A stretch of 64,000 bases of DNA, taken from positions 27,036,874 through 27,100,873 of the forward strand of contig CM060195.1 in NCBI GenBank assembly GCA_030549335.1, in the 5' to 3' direction. Under the pieces are notes generated by a model. The model searched no databases. It saw nothing but the letters and a program-made list of their open reading frames with translations, and was not told where the DNA came from. This DNA comes from Pontederia crassipes (Eukaryota; Streptophyta; Magnoliopsida; Commelinales; Pontederiaceae). The position numbers and the translations under genes were made by a program. Shown here piece after piece: positions 12,501 to 23,905 of the stretch (positions within the stretch are counted from its first letter, which is position 1; every line of letters begins with the position of its first letter).

Positions 12501-14151
12501 CTAATTGGAGATATTCAACAAAAGATTGGAGACATGCTGCAGTTTCTCTTCATCTGTATAAACAGACAATGAGGTTTGAGTAATTTTTTTGAGAGAGCAA
12601 AGGATGATTACCATTTGCAATCATTCATTTAAGTAGACTTAATAGAAGCTCATATTCATGATTCATGTATACTTGCACTGTGTCGCAGAAATAAATAGAC
12701 TTAATCTACAGTAGTATACACATCATGAACTTGAAAATAAGGGATGAAAGTTGATATCACTCTCACAGATGCACATGCATGCCTGTGTGTGTTTGCCTGC
12801 TTCCACTTTTTTGGTGCTTTTGTGCTAAGTTGTTTCATACTTCCTTAAGGGTGGCAACCTGTTCCACAAGAAGGCGCAGCTGTCTGGGATGAAAACTGGG
12901 ACAAGTTTGAGGATGAAGGTATTGTCTTTCTCTATTCTTCAAATATGTTCTTTTAGTCTTTCGAAACAAACACCTTTGAACTATACTGTTTTCTGGATTA
13001 TGTTCATGATACTGATTTATCTGTTTCACTTCTAATTTGGATGCTTCAAGCATTATGTAATATTACTAACCAAAACAAATTACAAGAATTTACATTAACA
13101 AAATTTGGATAAAAAAAATTCTATAAGAAATAAATACTCCAACATATTTTGTCTAGTAATGTTAGTATGGCAATCATTTGGGCCATCTGGTTACAATGCA
13201 ACTGCAGTATCTTTTTAGGGGAGATGTGATACATATAAGATATTGTACAACAAGTATCCTTTTTAAGTACAGAGTGAGAAGAGGGATGACATCTTTTTTC
13301 AGCTTATCCACATACACTAAAGTTTTTTTTCCATGTTTTCATGGTCTTTGGCCTCTCATACACACTTGTAAACTTCCTGTTTTTTATGGATTTAATACAA
13401 GATGGATTACAGCCCAAAATCAAGTCATCCTTAGTCCTTACCTTCCTAAAGAATAAATAAAAACAAAATGCTAGTCTTCTTCATCTCAAACATAAATAAA
13501 TAAATAATGCTAATTTGGTAATATGTCATATGAATATTTGAGAGACTTGGTGATTGTGCTGGCTATCATTTCTTTTTCTATCTACTCATGCTTGATTTGG
13601 ACAATAGGGTGCATTTTAGTGTTTCAATCTGAACAAGTTTAGATGTCACCTTTATTGCACCCTTTACATGATCATCTCCTCTCATGGTGACTGGGAAGAG
13701 AGCGCACAGTGATAGTACTGATGAGAGTACCACACGACAGAGAAATATGGGGTAGGTACCTTGCTGGGGAGAGTTTAGCAGGAAAGATCAGATAATTGCT
13801 GTGTTATTATGAGATTTTCTTTTGTTGGGTAGGAAGTTGTCACTTGGTATGTAGGAAGTTCTCACTTGGATGTTGCTATGCCATGTTTGAAAGGAAGAAA
13901 AAGAAAACATCTGCAACCAAGATAACCTTTGTACATCAGTGGTTAAACATTTTTGGGGCTACTTGGTGAACATACACGAACCAACGTCGATACAGTGGCA
14001 AATTAAGTCCCCCAGTTTTCGGGCTTGGATATTTTTAAGGCTAATGCCCAAAGTTATGGGATATAGCACTAATATTGTTGGTTAAGTACCACACTGAAAC
14101 ATCTTTTTTTTTTCTTTCATGTACTACAAGTTAAAGGTGTCAAACTGGTTG

Positions 14152-14193
<42 letters not shown>

Positions 14194-17100
14194 GTTTTGT
14201 CTATTTGATTTTTTTACTCTTCTAGGAATACATATGAAGTAAAATAACTTTGGTCCTGACCCATGGAAAAGAAGAAGAATGAACCCTGTCGAATTTTCCT
14301 GTCTGGGACAAATGATATTTTACATTTTATATTTCATGGTCCATTCTTTCTTTCATTTCTTAACATGATATTCTGAGTTTATTACATTTCAGTTCTGGCA
14401 ATCGAATGTAACCATAGTTGAGCAAGTAGTGTAAATATACACCTTTAGAACCTAAACTAACTTTCTGCAGAATGTTAACCCTACATTACGTGGAGGCTGA
14501 AACTCAAGCTAGTTTATCTTCTCAGCTTCTCCTCTCAGCTTCTCTTCCAACTCATGAAGTTTAATTACTAATTCCACAGTAATCTGGATGTGTCATAACA
14601 TTGTTTACACATGGAGCAAAATTTCCATGTCTATGGTGAGACGAATGTTATGTATAGAAAAATGTTGACATCTAAATCATGTTGGCTTTAGATCTGTGTG
14701 CCAAATATTTTTGTGTGGTCTGTGTTTTGTGCATCTGCTCCTCTGCTCTTGGGATAAATTGTGTTAAGATTCTTTTTATGACAAGTGCAAGATCAAGGAT
14801 GACATCTTAAATTAGGATATCTTTTGCACCATTTAGTTTATAATAGCCATTTAACATTCTTAAAAGAAAACAAGAACATTGACATCAATGACAATACTCC
14901 ATCTCAGTCATTACCATGACTGTTTATAGAGTACTTCCTTCAATATTTGGATAGAAATTTAATATCAAATCTGGATCTTGATAGTTCTTGACATTTGTGA
15001 AGTATAATGCAGGATGACCTGCCTAAATGTTGCATAATATTATATTTTCTTCTGTAATTATATTGATTTTTGTTTCAAAGGCTTCTGTTTCTACCATATC
15101 ATGTTTGGGTGAGATCTCCAAATGCTTGTCATTAACAAAAATCAAATTGTGAATGACATTTCCAAATTGAGTTATATAAGGGTCCTCTCAATAGTAGTGT
15201 TCTTAAATTAGCACTCTTGTGACCTTAAAAAACATGTGAGTGAGAATATTTTTTGGGACTTTTTTTAGGGCTTACTTTTTGGGGATTTAAACATTATATT
15301 TTTCATCTTTTCAGGATTTACAGTTGTGAAGGATTTAACAGACTTGGTCAATACTCCCACAGCAAAACCCACATCTCCATCAATTTGGAGTGATAAAGCT
15401 TCTGACGACTTTTCTCCTGTTGCATCTTCATCAATTGTTGATGAGCACATTGAGAAGTCTTATGCTACAAAAGAACAGATGAATGGATCAGCTTATGACC
15501 ACAGCGAAGAAGGATCAACAAGAAGCCCAAGAAGTAGCAGCGGACGAAGTACATTTGAAAGTCCTTTTAACTCTGTGCAGTTTGGAACACATGATATGTC
15601 ACCAAGCTTTAAAGAGAGGCAGAGGTATGTACATTACATCTCTCTTCATTATAGTTCTAAATGTCACATGGATATCTTAATGTCCAATATGAACATAAAT
15701 TACCTAGACTACATCAGTGTGAACATGTCAGACCAAGTAAGTTTGTAAATACCTTGTCCTCCTTTTGTTTAATGTTCTATATCTTTTGTTTTCACCATTG
15801 GTTTGATTATATGAGCATTGCCTGAGGATGTTCTTGATGGTCTATAGTGTCCAAGATGAAATCATGTCACCAATAGAGTAAAGAGTATGTTAAAAAAAAC
15901 TATTATGAACGAAGTAGATGTTAAGGCGAGCAAACATGTGAAGCATGGGTGTGAGAGTGCGATGAAAAGGTAAGGAAGGATACTGGTTTGCAGATATTTT
16001 TGGAAATCCTGTGGTAATATGCAATTCTTGAAAGAATCTGTTTGGAGGTTGGATGGAGTAATAACAACTGCAATGGATAAGAAAGAAACTAGTGACAAAA
16101 AAATACAAATGTATTATTCAATTAATAAACTTGTCTATTCCTAGTTCTCCTCAATCGCAGTTGTTTCTGCTCCTTCATCCCTAATATGAATGGGCTTTTA
16201 AACTGTAAGTCTTGCTATCCGATTGTCACAAAATAAGGTATGTGCGACTAGTGTTTTGGAGAACAATGTAATAGTGGTTTTATATCATCTTGTGTCCTAA
16301 ACAGCACTGAAGCTTAGTGTATCGGCAGTGTTGAACTTTGTGTTCTGGGAAACTAGTTTAGTCTAATTAAACACCTGGAAGCTTCTCCAGTCAACTTGTA
16401 TTTGAAGTACGTAGTAGTCTAAGGCAGTTTACAGAATAAGTTAGCTTCGTGCCATTAGTTTGTTAGGATCATGGACAGGGGGATCTTATTCCCAACTTTC
16501 ACCTAGACAGCCTTAAGTTTGTGGGCCCCACATGTAATTATTGCAAGAACAGGATATCCACATGTAATTATTGCAAGAACAAGGTCAATTTGTTCAATAT
16601 CTCCCCCAAGAATGCACTGCTCCCAGTGTATTAAGGAAGTGAGAACAAATGCTGGGTTGTCACAAACTGTTCTTTTTGCTTTCCATTTTCTTTTTTATGT
16701 TCTCTGTTGTCTCGTACAAGGGAAATGACAGTGATCTGTTTGGTCCATTGACATTTATTCTCTGAACTGTGTACTTTTGCTTCAATTCAGGTTTCAGTAA
16801 ACAAGAATTTTTAATTAGAGATCATATTTCCCTGCCCAATAATCTTTAAGAATTTTGATAGTGGTTAACTGCATCCTAGCCCATATTTAATGTTATACTG
16901 GACTGGTTATTTTATTTTCTATAATCCTTTCAGTTGTTATTATTAATCAAGATACTCATGCAAGAGTGATAAATTTGCAGTGATCAAGTTGGTGCTGAGT
17001 CCACTGTTTCTGGAGACAAGTATTCTGATGAGCCATGGACTTTTGATGATACCGACTCTGTATGGGGCTCCAGCACACTACAGGCAAAGGTAACTATGCT

Positions 17101-17628
17101 TCCTGCAATAAAATAGACATTCACAGGGGGATTCTAATTGATCACTTGGACCCTTTTTCCCCTCTCATGCAGGATGGGGATCATGAGAGTGCTTTCTTCG
17201 TGTCAAATGACTTTGGTTCAATGAAAGGAGATTCTCCAAGTGCCAGCAGTGTCTATGGAAAGGAGAAGCGAAGTCCATTCTTTGAGGATTCTGTTCCCAG
17301 TTCTCCAGTATTCAACTCTTCATCGCCATCAAAATTTAATGATAGCCGAGAAGATCGCTCTGTCAACAATTTTGGTAGATTTGATTCTTTCAGCACTGAC
17401 AGTGGGTATTTTTCTGCACGGGATGGCCCTTCAAGGTTTGATTCCATGAGCAGCAGCCGACCAGAGGGTTTTTCAAGATTTGATTCTATTAGCAGCACTA
17501 GGGATTTTGGTCACAGCCGGGCCTTTGAATCTTTTGATGACGCTGATCCCTTTGGCTCAACTGGACCTTTTAGAGCTTCTGGAGACCATTCTCCAAAGAA
17601 AGATTCTGACAATTGGAGAGCTTTCTAA
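6587..17628 (+). CDS. EH1: EH-domain endocytic protein, AtEH/Pan1-like (C-terminal part)
   Basis: The last nine exons of a plant EPS15-homology protein of the AtEH1/AtEH2-Pan1 type, subunits of the TPLATE complex that works in clathrin-mediated endocytosis at the plasma membrane. Exons: 6587-6661, 7698-7769, 11543-11641, 11801-11872, 11940-12054, 12850-12918, 15315-15624, 16981-17089, 17173-17628; all are GT-AG and the phases join to 458 codons plus TAA. The first five exons encode coiled coil (EKIEFYRTKMQDL, KSRCDNRLNEITERA, ELLAKKYEEKYKQ). Exon 6 holds the conserved WQPVPQEGAAVWDENWDKFE block. The low-complexity tail has three RFDS repeats, the DDADPFGSTGPF motif and the C-terminus DNWRAF, all family hallmarks. 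The N-terminal EH domains lie left of the window. Introns are swollen by a LINE, a half-LINE, SINEs and a TRIM, but the coding exons look intact. EH1 versus EH2 paralogue is not resolved. Confidence 0.93.
6881..6967. repeat. foldback hairpin related to the LINE 3' motif
   Basis: Arms of about 23 bp, GGATGACTACCAA extended by GGGGGATAGA on the left and TTGGTAGTCATCC extended by TCCATCCCCC on the right, with one mismatch, around a spacer of about 40 bp. The core GGATGACTACC/GGTAGTCATCC is the same hairpin seen at the 3' ends of the LINEs here. It could be a small foldback element or a rearranged LINE tail. It lies in the intron between EH-gene exons ending 6661 and starting 7698. Confidence 0.6.
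7036..7103 (-). mobile_element. (TTG)n-tailed SINE fragment, minus strand
   Basis: Begins with (CAA)n on the plus strand and continues with the reverse complement of the conserved SINE 3' block (AGCCTTATTCCACTAGGTGG onward). Only the last ~68 bp of the family remain. It lies inside an AT-microsatellite, so no TSD can be recognised. Confidence 0.75.
7146..7408 (-). mobile_element. TRIM (miniature LTR retrotransposon), 263 bp
   Basis: Two near-identical direct repeats, 7146-7229 (84 bp) and 7326-7408 (83 bp), each start TGTT and end AACA like LTRs. The 96-bp interior carries retrotransposon priming sites on the minus strand. TAGTATCAGAGCC (complement of 7313-7325) abuts the right LTR and matches the initiator-Met tRNA primer site (TGGTATCAGAGC) with one mismatch. 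The polypurine tract GAGGGGGAG (complement of 7230-7238) abuts the left LTR. There is no coding capacity, as is usual for TRIMs. Flanks ATATT and ATATA fit a 5-bp TSD in AT-rich DNA. The near-identical LTRs suggest a fairly recent insertion. Confidence 0.88.
7430..7487 (+). mobile_element. LINE 3' tail, extremely 5'-truncated
   Basis: GGATGGCAACCAC paired with GGTGGTCATTC, then CTTTTTCTCCTC and an A-run: the 3'-terminal hairpin and poly(A) of the same LINE family as at 2056 and 63520, here in plus orientation. It adjoins a (TA)n tract at about 7409-7432. Confidence 0.6.
7770..8737. other. intron sequence, no further feature
   Basis: Intron of the EH-domain gene between exon 7698-7769 and the half-LINE. 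No conserved reading frame, repeat or RNA gene was recognised. Confidence 0.5.
8868..11073 (+). pseudogene. LINE ORF1: zinc-knuckle nucleic-acid-binding protein, split over two frames
   Basis: ORF1 proteins of plant L1-type LINEs bind the element's RNA. One frame (8868-9725) has two CCHC knuckles in tandem, CYRCRGRGHLQRSC and CLRCHGLGHRRAAC, near residues 170-210. The frame 9316-11073 (585 codons, no stop) carries the downstream conserved region with FIILSGVPLHLRYAEVLSAI and RASISIS..LLRADGRMYRVSI. The two halves of the usual ORF1 are thus in different frames that overlap at 9316-9725. A single frameshift after the knuckles is the simplest explanation. The long open GC-rich frame suggests a young insertion. 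Confidence 0.7.
8895..9144 (+). repeat. two ~125-bp tandem monomers in the half-LINE leader
   Basis: Unit 1 at 8895-9020 and unit 2 at 9021-9144 both start CTCCCTCCGGCGGTGCC and end CCATCCACG, with clear similarity throughout. They are recognisable copies with several substitutions. Tandem monomers in a LINE 5' leader recall promoter monomers in mouse L1; that role is only an analogy here. Confidence 0.75.
12582..12640 (-). mobile_element. LINE 3' tail, minus strand
   Basis: TTTTTTGAGAGAGCAAAGG followed by ATGATTACCATTTGCAATCAT: an A-run plus terminal hairpin of the LINE family, read on the minus strand. It is 5'-truncated to about 50 bp and lies within the EH-gene intron 12055-12849. Confidence 0.5.
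12919..15314. other. 2.4-kb intron with (CT)n tract
   Basis: Intron of the EH-domain gene. Apart from a perfect (TC)n microsatellite at about 14153-14192 I see no exon, TE or RNA gene. The intron bounds are set by the donor at 12919 and the acceptor at 15313-15314. Confidence 0.6.
15625..16980. other. intron with a 31-bp tandem duplication
   Basis: Intron of the EH-domain gene. A short direct duplication, CCACATGTAATTATTGCAAG, occurs at about 16526 and again at about 16557, separated by 31 bp. Nothing else recognisable. Confidence 0.6.
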
Positions 17629-19649
17629 ACTCTATTGCAGAAAATATGTCCAGCTTGATCCAAAGGTATATTCACCTTCATGCCGGAAGTACATGGTTTG
17701 TTTTTGTTTCTAGACCAGAAGTTTCATGTATGCCATATTCTTTTTTTTCCTACATATTAATTTGTTTTTCTTCTGTTGATGGCGAGTTGGAAGATTTTAA
17801 TTTTCCCCCTGTATGAGTCGGTCTCGTGTAATATTACACTGAGCATTCTTTATAGAATATGTAATTAGGGTTTGGAATTTTAGCTTTAGGGAACATGTTG
17901 AATTTGGATGGATTATGTTTCCACCAGTGAGGCCATTGGCCGCTGCTGAAACTCTGTTTCATTTTTGTTTTAAATGTTGTATAGCTTCCTTGTGTTTGGA
18001 GATTCATGCCGAAATAACCGGGGGAAAAAAACTTTGTATTTATTTGATGTAATTAAGTGTGTTCTTGATGCATGTGGTCGGAATTGGTCTTTTTTTTTTT
18101 TTTTGCTTCACTTGCTGCAAAATGATGTTTCTTTTCTACATTTTCATTATTTATTTGTTAAAAGCACATTAGTACTAACAATTTAATTATCGCAATACCA
18201 AAAGCATTTAGTGAGCTATTGACAAAAGTTGGACAAAGAGCATTCAGCAAGATACGCAGGTTCATGACGAAAATCATTTTTGGGCAATTGGCCCTTTAGG
18301 GCCCGACGATGTTCTGTTGTCACAAGTTAAAAAATTTTGTTCCAGTTTTGATGAGTCGCCATTAAGGGCTCAAAACCGAGGTCCGAGTTTGATTCCAGGT
18401 GTCGTCGACTTATACCTTGATTTTGTCGGCAATTATTCTCCGTTTTTATTTTTGTTTTTGAGGCATACAAGCAAACGAATAAAACTTTTTATTTCCCATG
18501 ACTTTTGACACGGTCGATCGTGACGGCGTTCGTGGCCACATCTCACGGTCCACCACGTCCATTCTGTCCACGTCACACTTTTCTTCCACTTCAATCCAAT
18601 AGTGACACAACATAAAGACACGTCAACCTCATCAATGAAACCTGCAGCTCTTACCAGCTCCCTCTCTCTCTCTCTCTCTTTTCAACCGGATAAACGAGTT
18701 AAATTTCCGGAAAAGAAAACGTCAACCTTGTTGTGTATCTTTGGGTTCATATGAAAACAATCAGATCAAACTCGTCGCAACCTTTTGTTGTTTATTTATC
18801 CCTATCGAACGTCGTCCAGAAAACACAATAAAATTCAGATTATTTCGTCAACGAACAATAAATCAAATTATTTTGTTCGGTCCGACCAGACTGACTGATA
18901 GGAGGGTTCTCATAGTTTCTAATCCAGCTTGGATACTGCGATATAGGAAAGAGAGGTGGGGGAAATTACAAGGATGAACTTTATTAGGCGGTTTATGAAC
19001 TAGAATCAATCAAACAACGTGAACAAAAATAGATGATGCAAAATAGAACAAAAATATGAAGTAGAACCAAAGAGGATTCGAAAGAGATAAAGTTTTAAGT
19101 CACCGCAGGGGAGGGACGGGATGAGCAAAATATTATATTTTGAAGTTGAGTATTGGAGCCAAACTAGAACCAATCAAACAACGTGAACTAAAAAGAATTC
19201 GTGACCAAATCTTTTCTTGCCACCCCCCTCTTGCACTGTGAAGTAGGGCCAAACAAAAGAAGCAGAAGTAAAGATGTAAAAGACAGAGAAAGAAACAACC
19301 AACAAATTTATGTATTGAATCAGCATCCAACTCTGAGTTTGAGGCATACATTTTACAAAGCACGTCACGCATCATGTATTAAAATCCCCAACTTGCTTCC
19401 ACAAAAACAAAAACAATGGAATTTTGGGCAACTCCATAAACTCAATGTTGACCTCTGCCATCCTCCTCCCATTACCAAATTTTGAGAATATGATATGATT
19501 ATGATATGCCTGACGAAGCTAATAAAAATAAGGTGGCTATAGTAACAGTTACAGTATACGAATTTTTACCAAACAATTTCAAGCTTTATGTAATTTAATC
19601 CACCTATCACATTTTTTTTTGTTTACCGCTCAAACTATAAACGCAAATA
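17629..19649. other. 3' UTRs of two convergent genes and spacer
   Basis: The EH-gene 3' UTR probably runs from the TAA at 17628 to near 18.0-18.1 kb. The AVT3 gene comes in from the other strand and its 3' UTR lies left of 19650. I cannot place either poly(A) site. A short (CT)n tract lies near 18660-18680. No other gene is seen between the two convergent genes. Confidence 0.55.
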
Positions 19650-20918
19650 CTAAGAGGAGTAGGAGTTGAAGATGGCCATGAGAGAGGTCCAGGTGCCTGA
19701 CACGGCCACGACGAGACCGAGGGCCGCGACGGCCACGTCGGCGGCGGCGCCCGCCGCGCCCAGCTCGTTCCCGAAGACCTTGAGGTGGAAGATGGCCGGA
19801 AGCACGAAGCCGAGGATGCAGCAGACGCTACTGCCGACGAGGGAGAGGAAATCCGCGAAATTGGGGACGAGGGTGGCCACGAGGCTGACTGCCACCACCA
19901 GCGCCCAGCGCAGCCACGGGCAGTATCGCTTCTCGCAGAGCCAGCGCTCGCCGACCTCGTAGACGGGGTTCATCATCACGGGGAAGGTGAAGAAGAGGTT
20001 TATGCAGAGGCCGAGCTGGACGATGACGGTGAGCAGGCCGCTGCCCAGGTTGGTGGTGATGATGTCGCGGGTGTCGTCGCCGAAGGCGAAGTAGCCGAGG
20101 ACGCCGAAGAGGCCGTAGAGGATGGCTATGAAGGTCATGGAGAGGAAGAGGGTGCCGCCGAACTTGGGTTTGTCGGCGGCCTCGGACTCCAGGGGCAGGA
20201 CCATGCCGATGCCCTCGAAGGCGTAGACGGCGACGCCGAGGCCATAGAGGATGACGGACGGCCCGGCGAAGGCACGGAGCGGGGGCGCGCCGCGGGCGAT
20301 GTAGGCGACGACGTCCTCCCCGACGACGACGCCCATGGCGCCGAGATCGACGACGTCGGCGAAGATGCTAAGGGGCGCGAGCAGCGTCAGGGACTTGATG
20401 GAGTTGAGGCCGAGCTGCAAGGGGAGCATCGCCCAGATGTAGATGGCCTTGGCAGATAGCGAGGGTGCGAAGGGGAGGGAGACCGGGCGGAGGTGCGTGA
20501 GGGTGTTGGCGATGAAGATGAGGTAGCCGACGCAGAACCCGGCCTGGGAGAGCACGATCATGACGTCCACGGCGAGGCGGCCGACGCGGCCGGAGACGGC
20601 GTGGCCGAGGTCGCCGAAGGAGCCGATCTTGGATGTGGAGGACGCGTCGAGGCGGCGCCGGGTGTGGACGAGGAGCATCATGCAGTGGAAGGTGGCGGCG
20701 GCGACGCCCAGCAACATGAGGACGCCGGCGACCCAGCCGGTGCGCATGAAGGTGTAGGGGAGGCCGAGCACGCCGGCGCCTACGATCGCGATGAAGACGT
20801 TGGCGAACGTCTTGGGCTGCGACGAGAGGTGGCCGTCGCCGGCCTCCTCCATGGACGACGGCAGCAGCGGCGCGTCCAGCGCGTGGGACGACGAACCCGC
20901 CTCCTTCTCGAACCCCAT
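19650..20918 (-). CDS. AVT3: vacuolar amino-acid transporter, AVT3-like
   Basis: A 422-residue member of the amino acid/auxin permease (AAAP) family, AVT3 subfamily. AVT3 proteins in Arabidopsis export neutral amino acids from the vacuole. The first transmembrane segment holds the family block FANVFIAIVGAGVLGLPYTF, after a soluble N-terminus of about 45 residues. About ten further hydrophobic segments follow, including FEGIGMVLPLESEA, GYFAFGD and TFPVMMNP motifs. The gene is one uninterrupted GC-rich ORF, as in AVT3 relatives. I chose the ATG at 20918 (MGFEKEAGSS) because the longer frame to 20978 adds a Cys-rich stretch, MFQELELEQVSAICCCCGGA, unlike the family. It is convergent with the EH-domain gene. 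Subfamily is fairly sure; substrate is inferred. Confidence 0.92.
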   Translation of the reverse strand: MGFEKEAGSSSHALDAPLLPSSMEEAGDGHLSSQPKTFANVFIAIVGAGVLGLPYTFMRTGWVAGVLMLLGVAAATFHCMMLLVHTRRRLDASSTSKIGSFGDLGHAVSGRVGRLAVDVMIVLSQAGFCVGYLIFIANTLTHLRPVSLPFAPSLSAKAIYIWAMLPLQLGLNSIKSLTLLAPLSIFADVVDLGAMGVVVGEDVVAYIARGAPPLRAFAGPSVILYGLGVAVYAFEGIGMVLPLESEAADKPKFGGTLFLSMTFIAILYGLFGVLGYFAFGDDTRDIITTNLGSGLLTVIVQLGLCINLFFTFPVMMNPVYEVGERWLCEKRYCPWLRWALVVAVSLVATLVPNFADFLSLVGSSVCCILGFVLPAIFHLKVFGNELGAAGAAADVAVAALGLVVAVSGTWTSLMAIFNSYSS

Positions 20919-20984
20919 CGCACCCCCACAACAACAACAAATTGCGCTCACTTGTTCTAATTCTAATTCTTGGAACAATTTGGG

Positions 20985-21018
20985 GGAGAGGGGGGAGAGA
21001 GAGAGAGAGAGAGAGAGA
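20985..21018. repeat. (GA)n tract in the AVT3 5' leader
   Basis: A GA/CT dinucleotide run about 65-100 bp upstream of the AVT3 ATG, reading (CT)n on the coding strand. CT-rich leaders are common in plant genes; no more specific role is visible. Confidence 0.6.
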
Positions 21019-22686
21019 TTTTGAAGAGGGATGGAAAAAGGGGGAAATGACCAGGAGCTTCTGGCAACAGCGAATGAAAACTACTCACAAAGGGACTGAC
21101 CAAATTGGGGGGTGGGTGGGTGATTAAATAAATAAAAAAATAAGTTATATGAATTGTTTATTGCAAAATAATATGAAATTGCATGTTTTTTGGGAAAGAA
21201 AAAATGTTTTCTTAATCCAACTTTTGTTAATGAAAAGTTATTTTTGCTTTATCAATATTTTCCGTGATTACCAACATGGAACATTAGGAAACAAAAGAGA
21301 AATAAGTTTGAACCTTTTTGCATTTCTTATTTACTATTTATGATCCTTTTGTTTGTGACTTTAAATAAAAGAGCCACTAAAATAAGGATAAAATTTTATA
21401 TAATAAAATAAATAAATAAATAAGGATGGAGGAGAGAGAGAGAGAAAATTTAGTTTCAATTGATTTTTTATTCGATTCGTGTGGGTGTGGTTGTGGTGGT
21501 GGCGATCTTGTCATTTTCTCATAACGAGGTTTCTGTCAGCTGGAAATGGATGGCAGTCAGCTGTCTCCTAACGTAGCTTTCACCTTCCTTCTGTCAGTCA
21601 GCTATGTAACTCAAGCAACAAAGGTTCGAGAAGGACGACGGTTAGTCTTCCTCGTCCCCCAGGCATCCGGTTATCTTTGCGGATCTCTGCCGCGTGCTTT
21701 TGCGCTATGTTACTTACGAGCGGACAATTAGCTACAGCAGTAGCGAAACTGATTGCATACTTATTGATTCTAACAATTTATTGCATAGTTGATTATTATC
21801 ATCAAAACACCGAACCATTCAATATAAAGACGATTTTCAGTGCTGGTTATCTAATTGCAGAAGCGATCCCATAGGCTTGTACTTTCGCGTCTCTTTAAAA
21901 TTATAGTCATGGTAAAATTTTGGTTTATTAAATTTTAAAGGACTTCCAAGCACACGTATTAACTATAACTATAGTTATTTAATTCATTAATTGTTATAGT
22001 TGTCAAGAGATGACGTCGTCTTCTCTCCTGATTAATTCATCCGTTATTTTAATAACTTATCATGCTAATTTGTATTTAATTACTTGTCATGCTAATAAAT
22101 TATATATAAACTGATTGATAAAAAAATGTTCAATTAATAAATTCATCAATAATAAATGGGTGTTTTTTCTGATGCTATCATAAAAAGCACAACCATTAAA
22201 TACTTACTATTATAAAAAAGTTGCAAGGGCTCAACAATTCTTTCCTTCCGGGAGTTTGATGCGTACAAATAAAATAAAAAAAAAGGATTGCACGACTTTA
22301 GAAATGAATTTTTTTTAAAAAACATTAACAAGTAATTAAATGTATATGTCGTTTTATGATATCATTGAGAAAATTTATGTACTAGCTTTTATTTAATATA
22401 AGGATCGCGTGGACTTTGTTTTTATTCGTTTCCATGTTTACCCATTAAAATGTTTGCCAAGGAGAAATGATGAAAATAGTAAGGAAAAAAAATTAGGAAA
22501 TAATTTATTTGAAAAATAAGGAAATATCGTTTCGCACATGAATTTCGTGGGAAAAAAAACTCAATTTTGTTGGAGAATTGTCGTTCACTAAATTAGAGAA
22601 GGAAAAATAATAATATGGTTATTTGAAACGTCATAATGCTGATAGGTCCATGCATGTGCTTTATGTGATTTTTATAACTATAACTA

Positions 22687-22728
<42 letters not shown>

Positions 22729-23331
22729 CTCGACGTATCATTTAATTTTTCACACCCACCAAACACAGGATATTATTATTATTGTTTTATATATTTAAAA
22801 TTTTATATTATGAATTATTTATTATGAATTATATATTGACATATTTCGTTAAATTTTTTGTTAGTAAAAATTAAGTATATGTAAAATACATAGTTTTTGT
22901 ATTAAATATTCAACATCATGATTAGATTTTTACAAATTAAATGTTAAATTCTTTATATTTTATTTTATATTTAATTAAAATAAAAGATGTAAACTGATGA
23001 AAGTTAATTCATATTTATGTAATTAATTTATTTTTAAGTAAAATGAAAAAGTTTTAAATAGTGGACACAAATTTTCTTCATCTTTAATATTCTTGCAATT
23101 TTTTTCTAGAAATTTCTTTGTCATTTTGGATTGTTTTTCTTAATAAAACATATGACCATAAATGCAGAATTAATGTGTATCATTTTTTAAGATGATGTTC
23201 ACACTTCACATCTCTCTTTTTCTGTTGACATTCTTCCTTATCTTTAATGTATTTTCTTGAATTTTTATTTTTTTCTCAATTGTATCATTTAATTTTTTGC
23301 AGTTGACATGACATATGGTATTCCCATTATT
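21019..23331. other. AT-rich intergenic DNA upstream of AVT3
   Basis: Contains the presumed AVT3 promoter on its left side, a (TA)n tract at about 22692-22727, and otherwise low-GC sequence with only short chance ORFs. No gene or complete TE recognised. Confidence 0.6.
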
Positions 23332-23464
23332 ATATTAAGCAGGGGCGGAGCTACCTTGGAGTTACATTTTGAAATATTATACATACTAATGTATATTATT
23401 ATACACATATTTAAAATATATGATATGTCCCCCCATAATTTTGTGAACTTAACAAAATTAAACT

Positions 23465-23511
<47 letters not shown>

Positions 23512-23905
23512 AAATATATAGTAAGATCCTAATTTTGTGAATTTGAGATAACGAGATAATATGTGTGCATGTTTAAAATTTATAGAATAATACATGCATT
23601 TATGCAAATATAATGTATGTAGTAATAATTTTGACTCTTTCTATGACTAATCAAATTAATTAATTAATTCATAACAAAGTTACTTACATGTATTTTCCTT
23701 CAACATCATAAACACAAAGGAAAAAAATTATGCACGGTAAATAATAAAAAGATAATTTAATTTAAATACAATAATGTTTATAATTGTAAGTTATTTTTTA
23801 GATATATTATTCCTAAAGTAATATTTCTTTCTTTATTTGATTAAAAAATGACATATATGTATATATATTTATATTTATATGCATTTTATTTTTTTCACAT
23901 ATATT
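23332..23905. mobile_element. hAT MITE, copy 1, right end lost
   Basis: Starts at 23340 with the hAT-type TIR CAGGGGCGGAGCTA after the flank ATATTAAG (23332-23339). About 560 bp match copy 2 at 25437, then similarity stops near 23900 before the right TIR. The left flank from about 23260 is also shared with copy 2, so this copy was part of a larger duplication, not a separate insertion. An internal (TA)n tract lies at about 23470-23507. Confidence 0.8.

Noticed and set aside
19785-20960. Long open frames on the plus strand opposite the AVT3 gene
   Set aside because: They are antisense shadows of a GC-rich coding sequence, with low-complexity acidic composition and no family resemblance.
20919-20978. 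Upstream ATG extending AVT3 by 20 residues
   Set aside because: The extension (with CCCC) is unlike AVT3 N-termini and reads through the leader; the ATG at 20918 gives the usual MGFEKE-type start.
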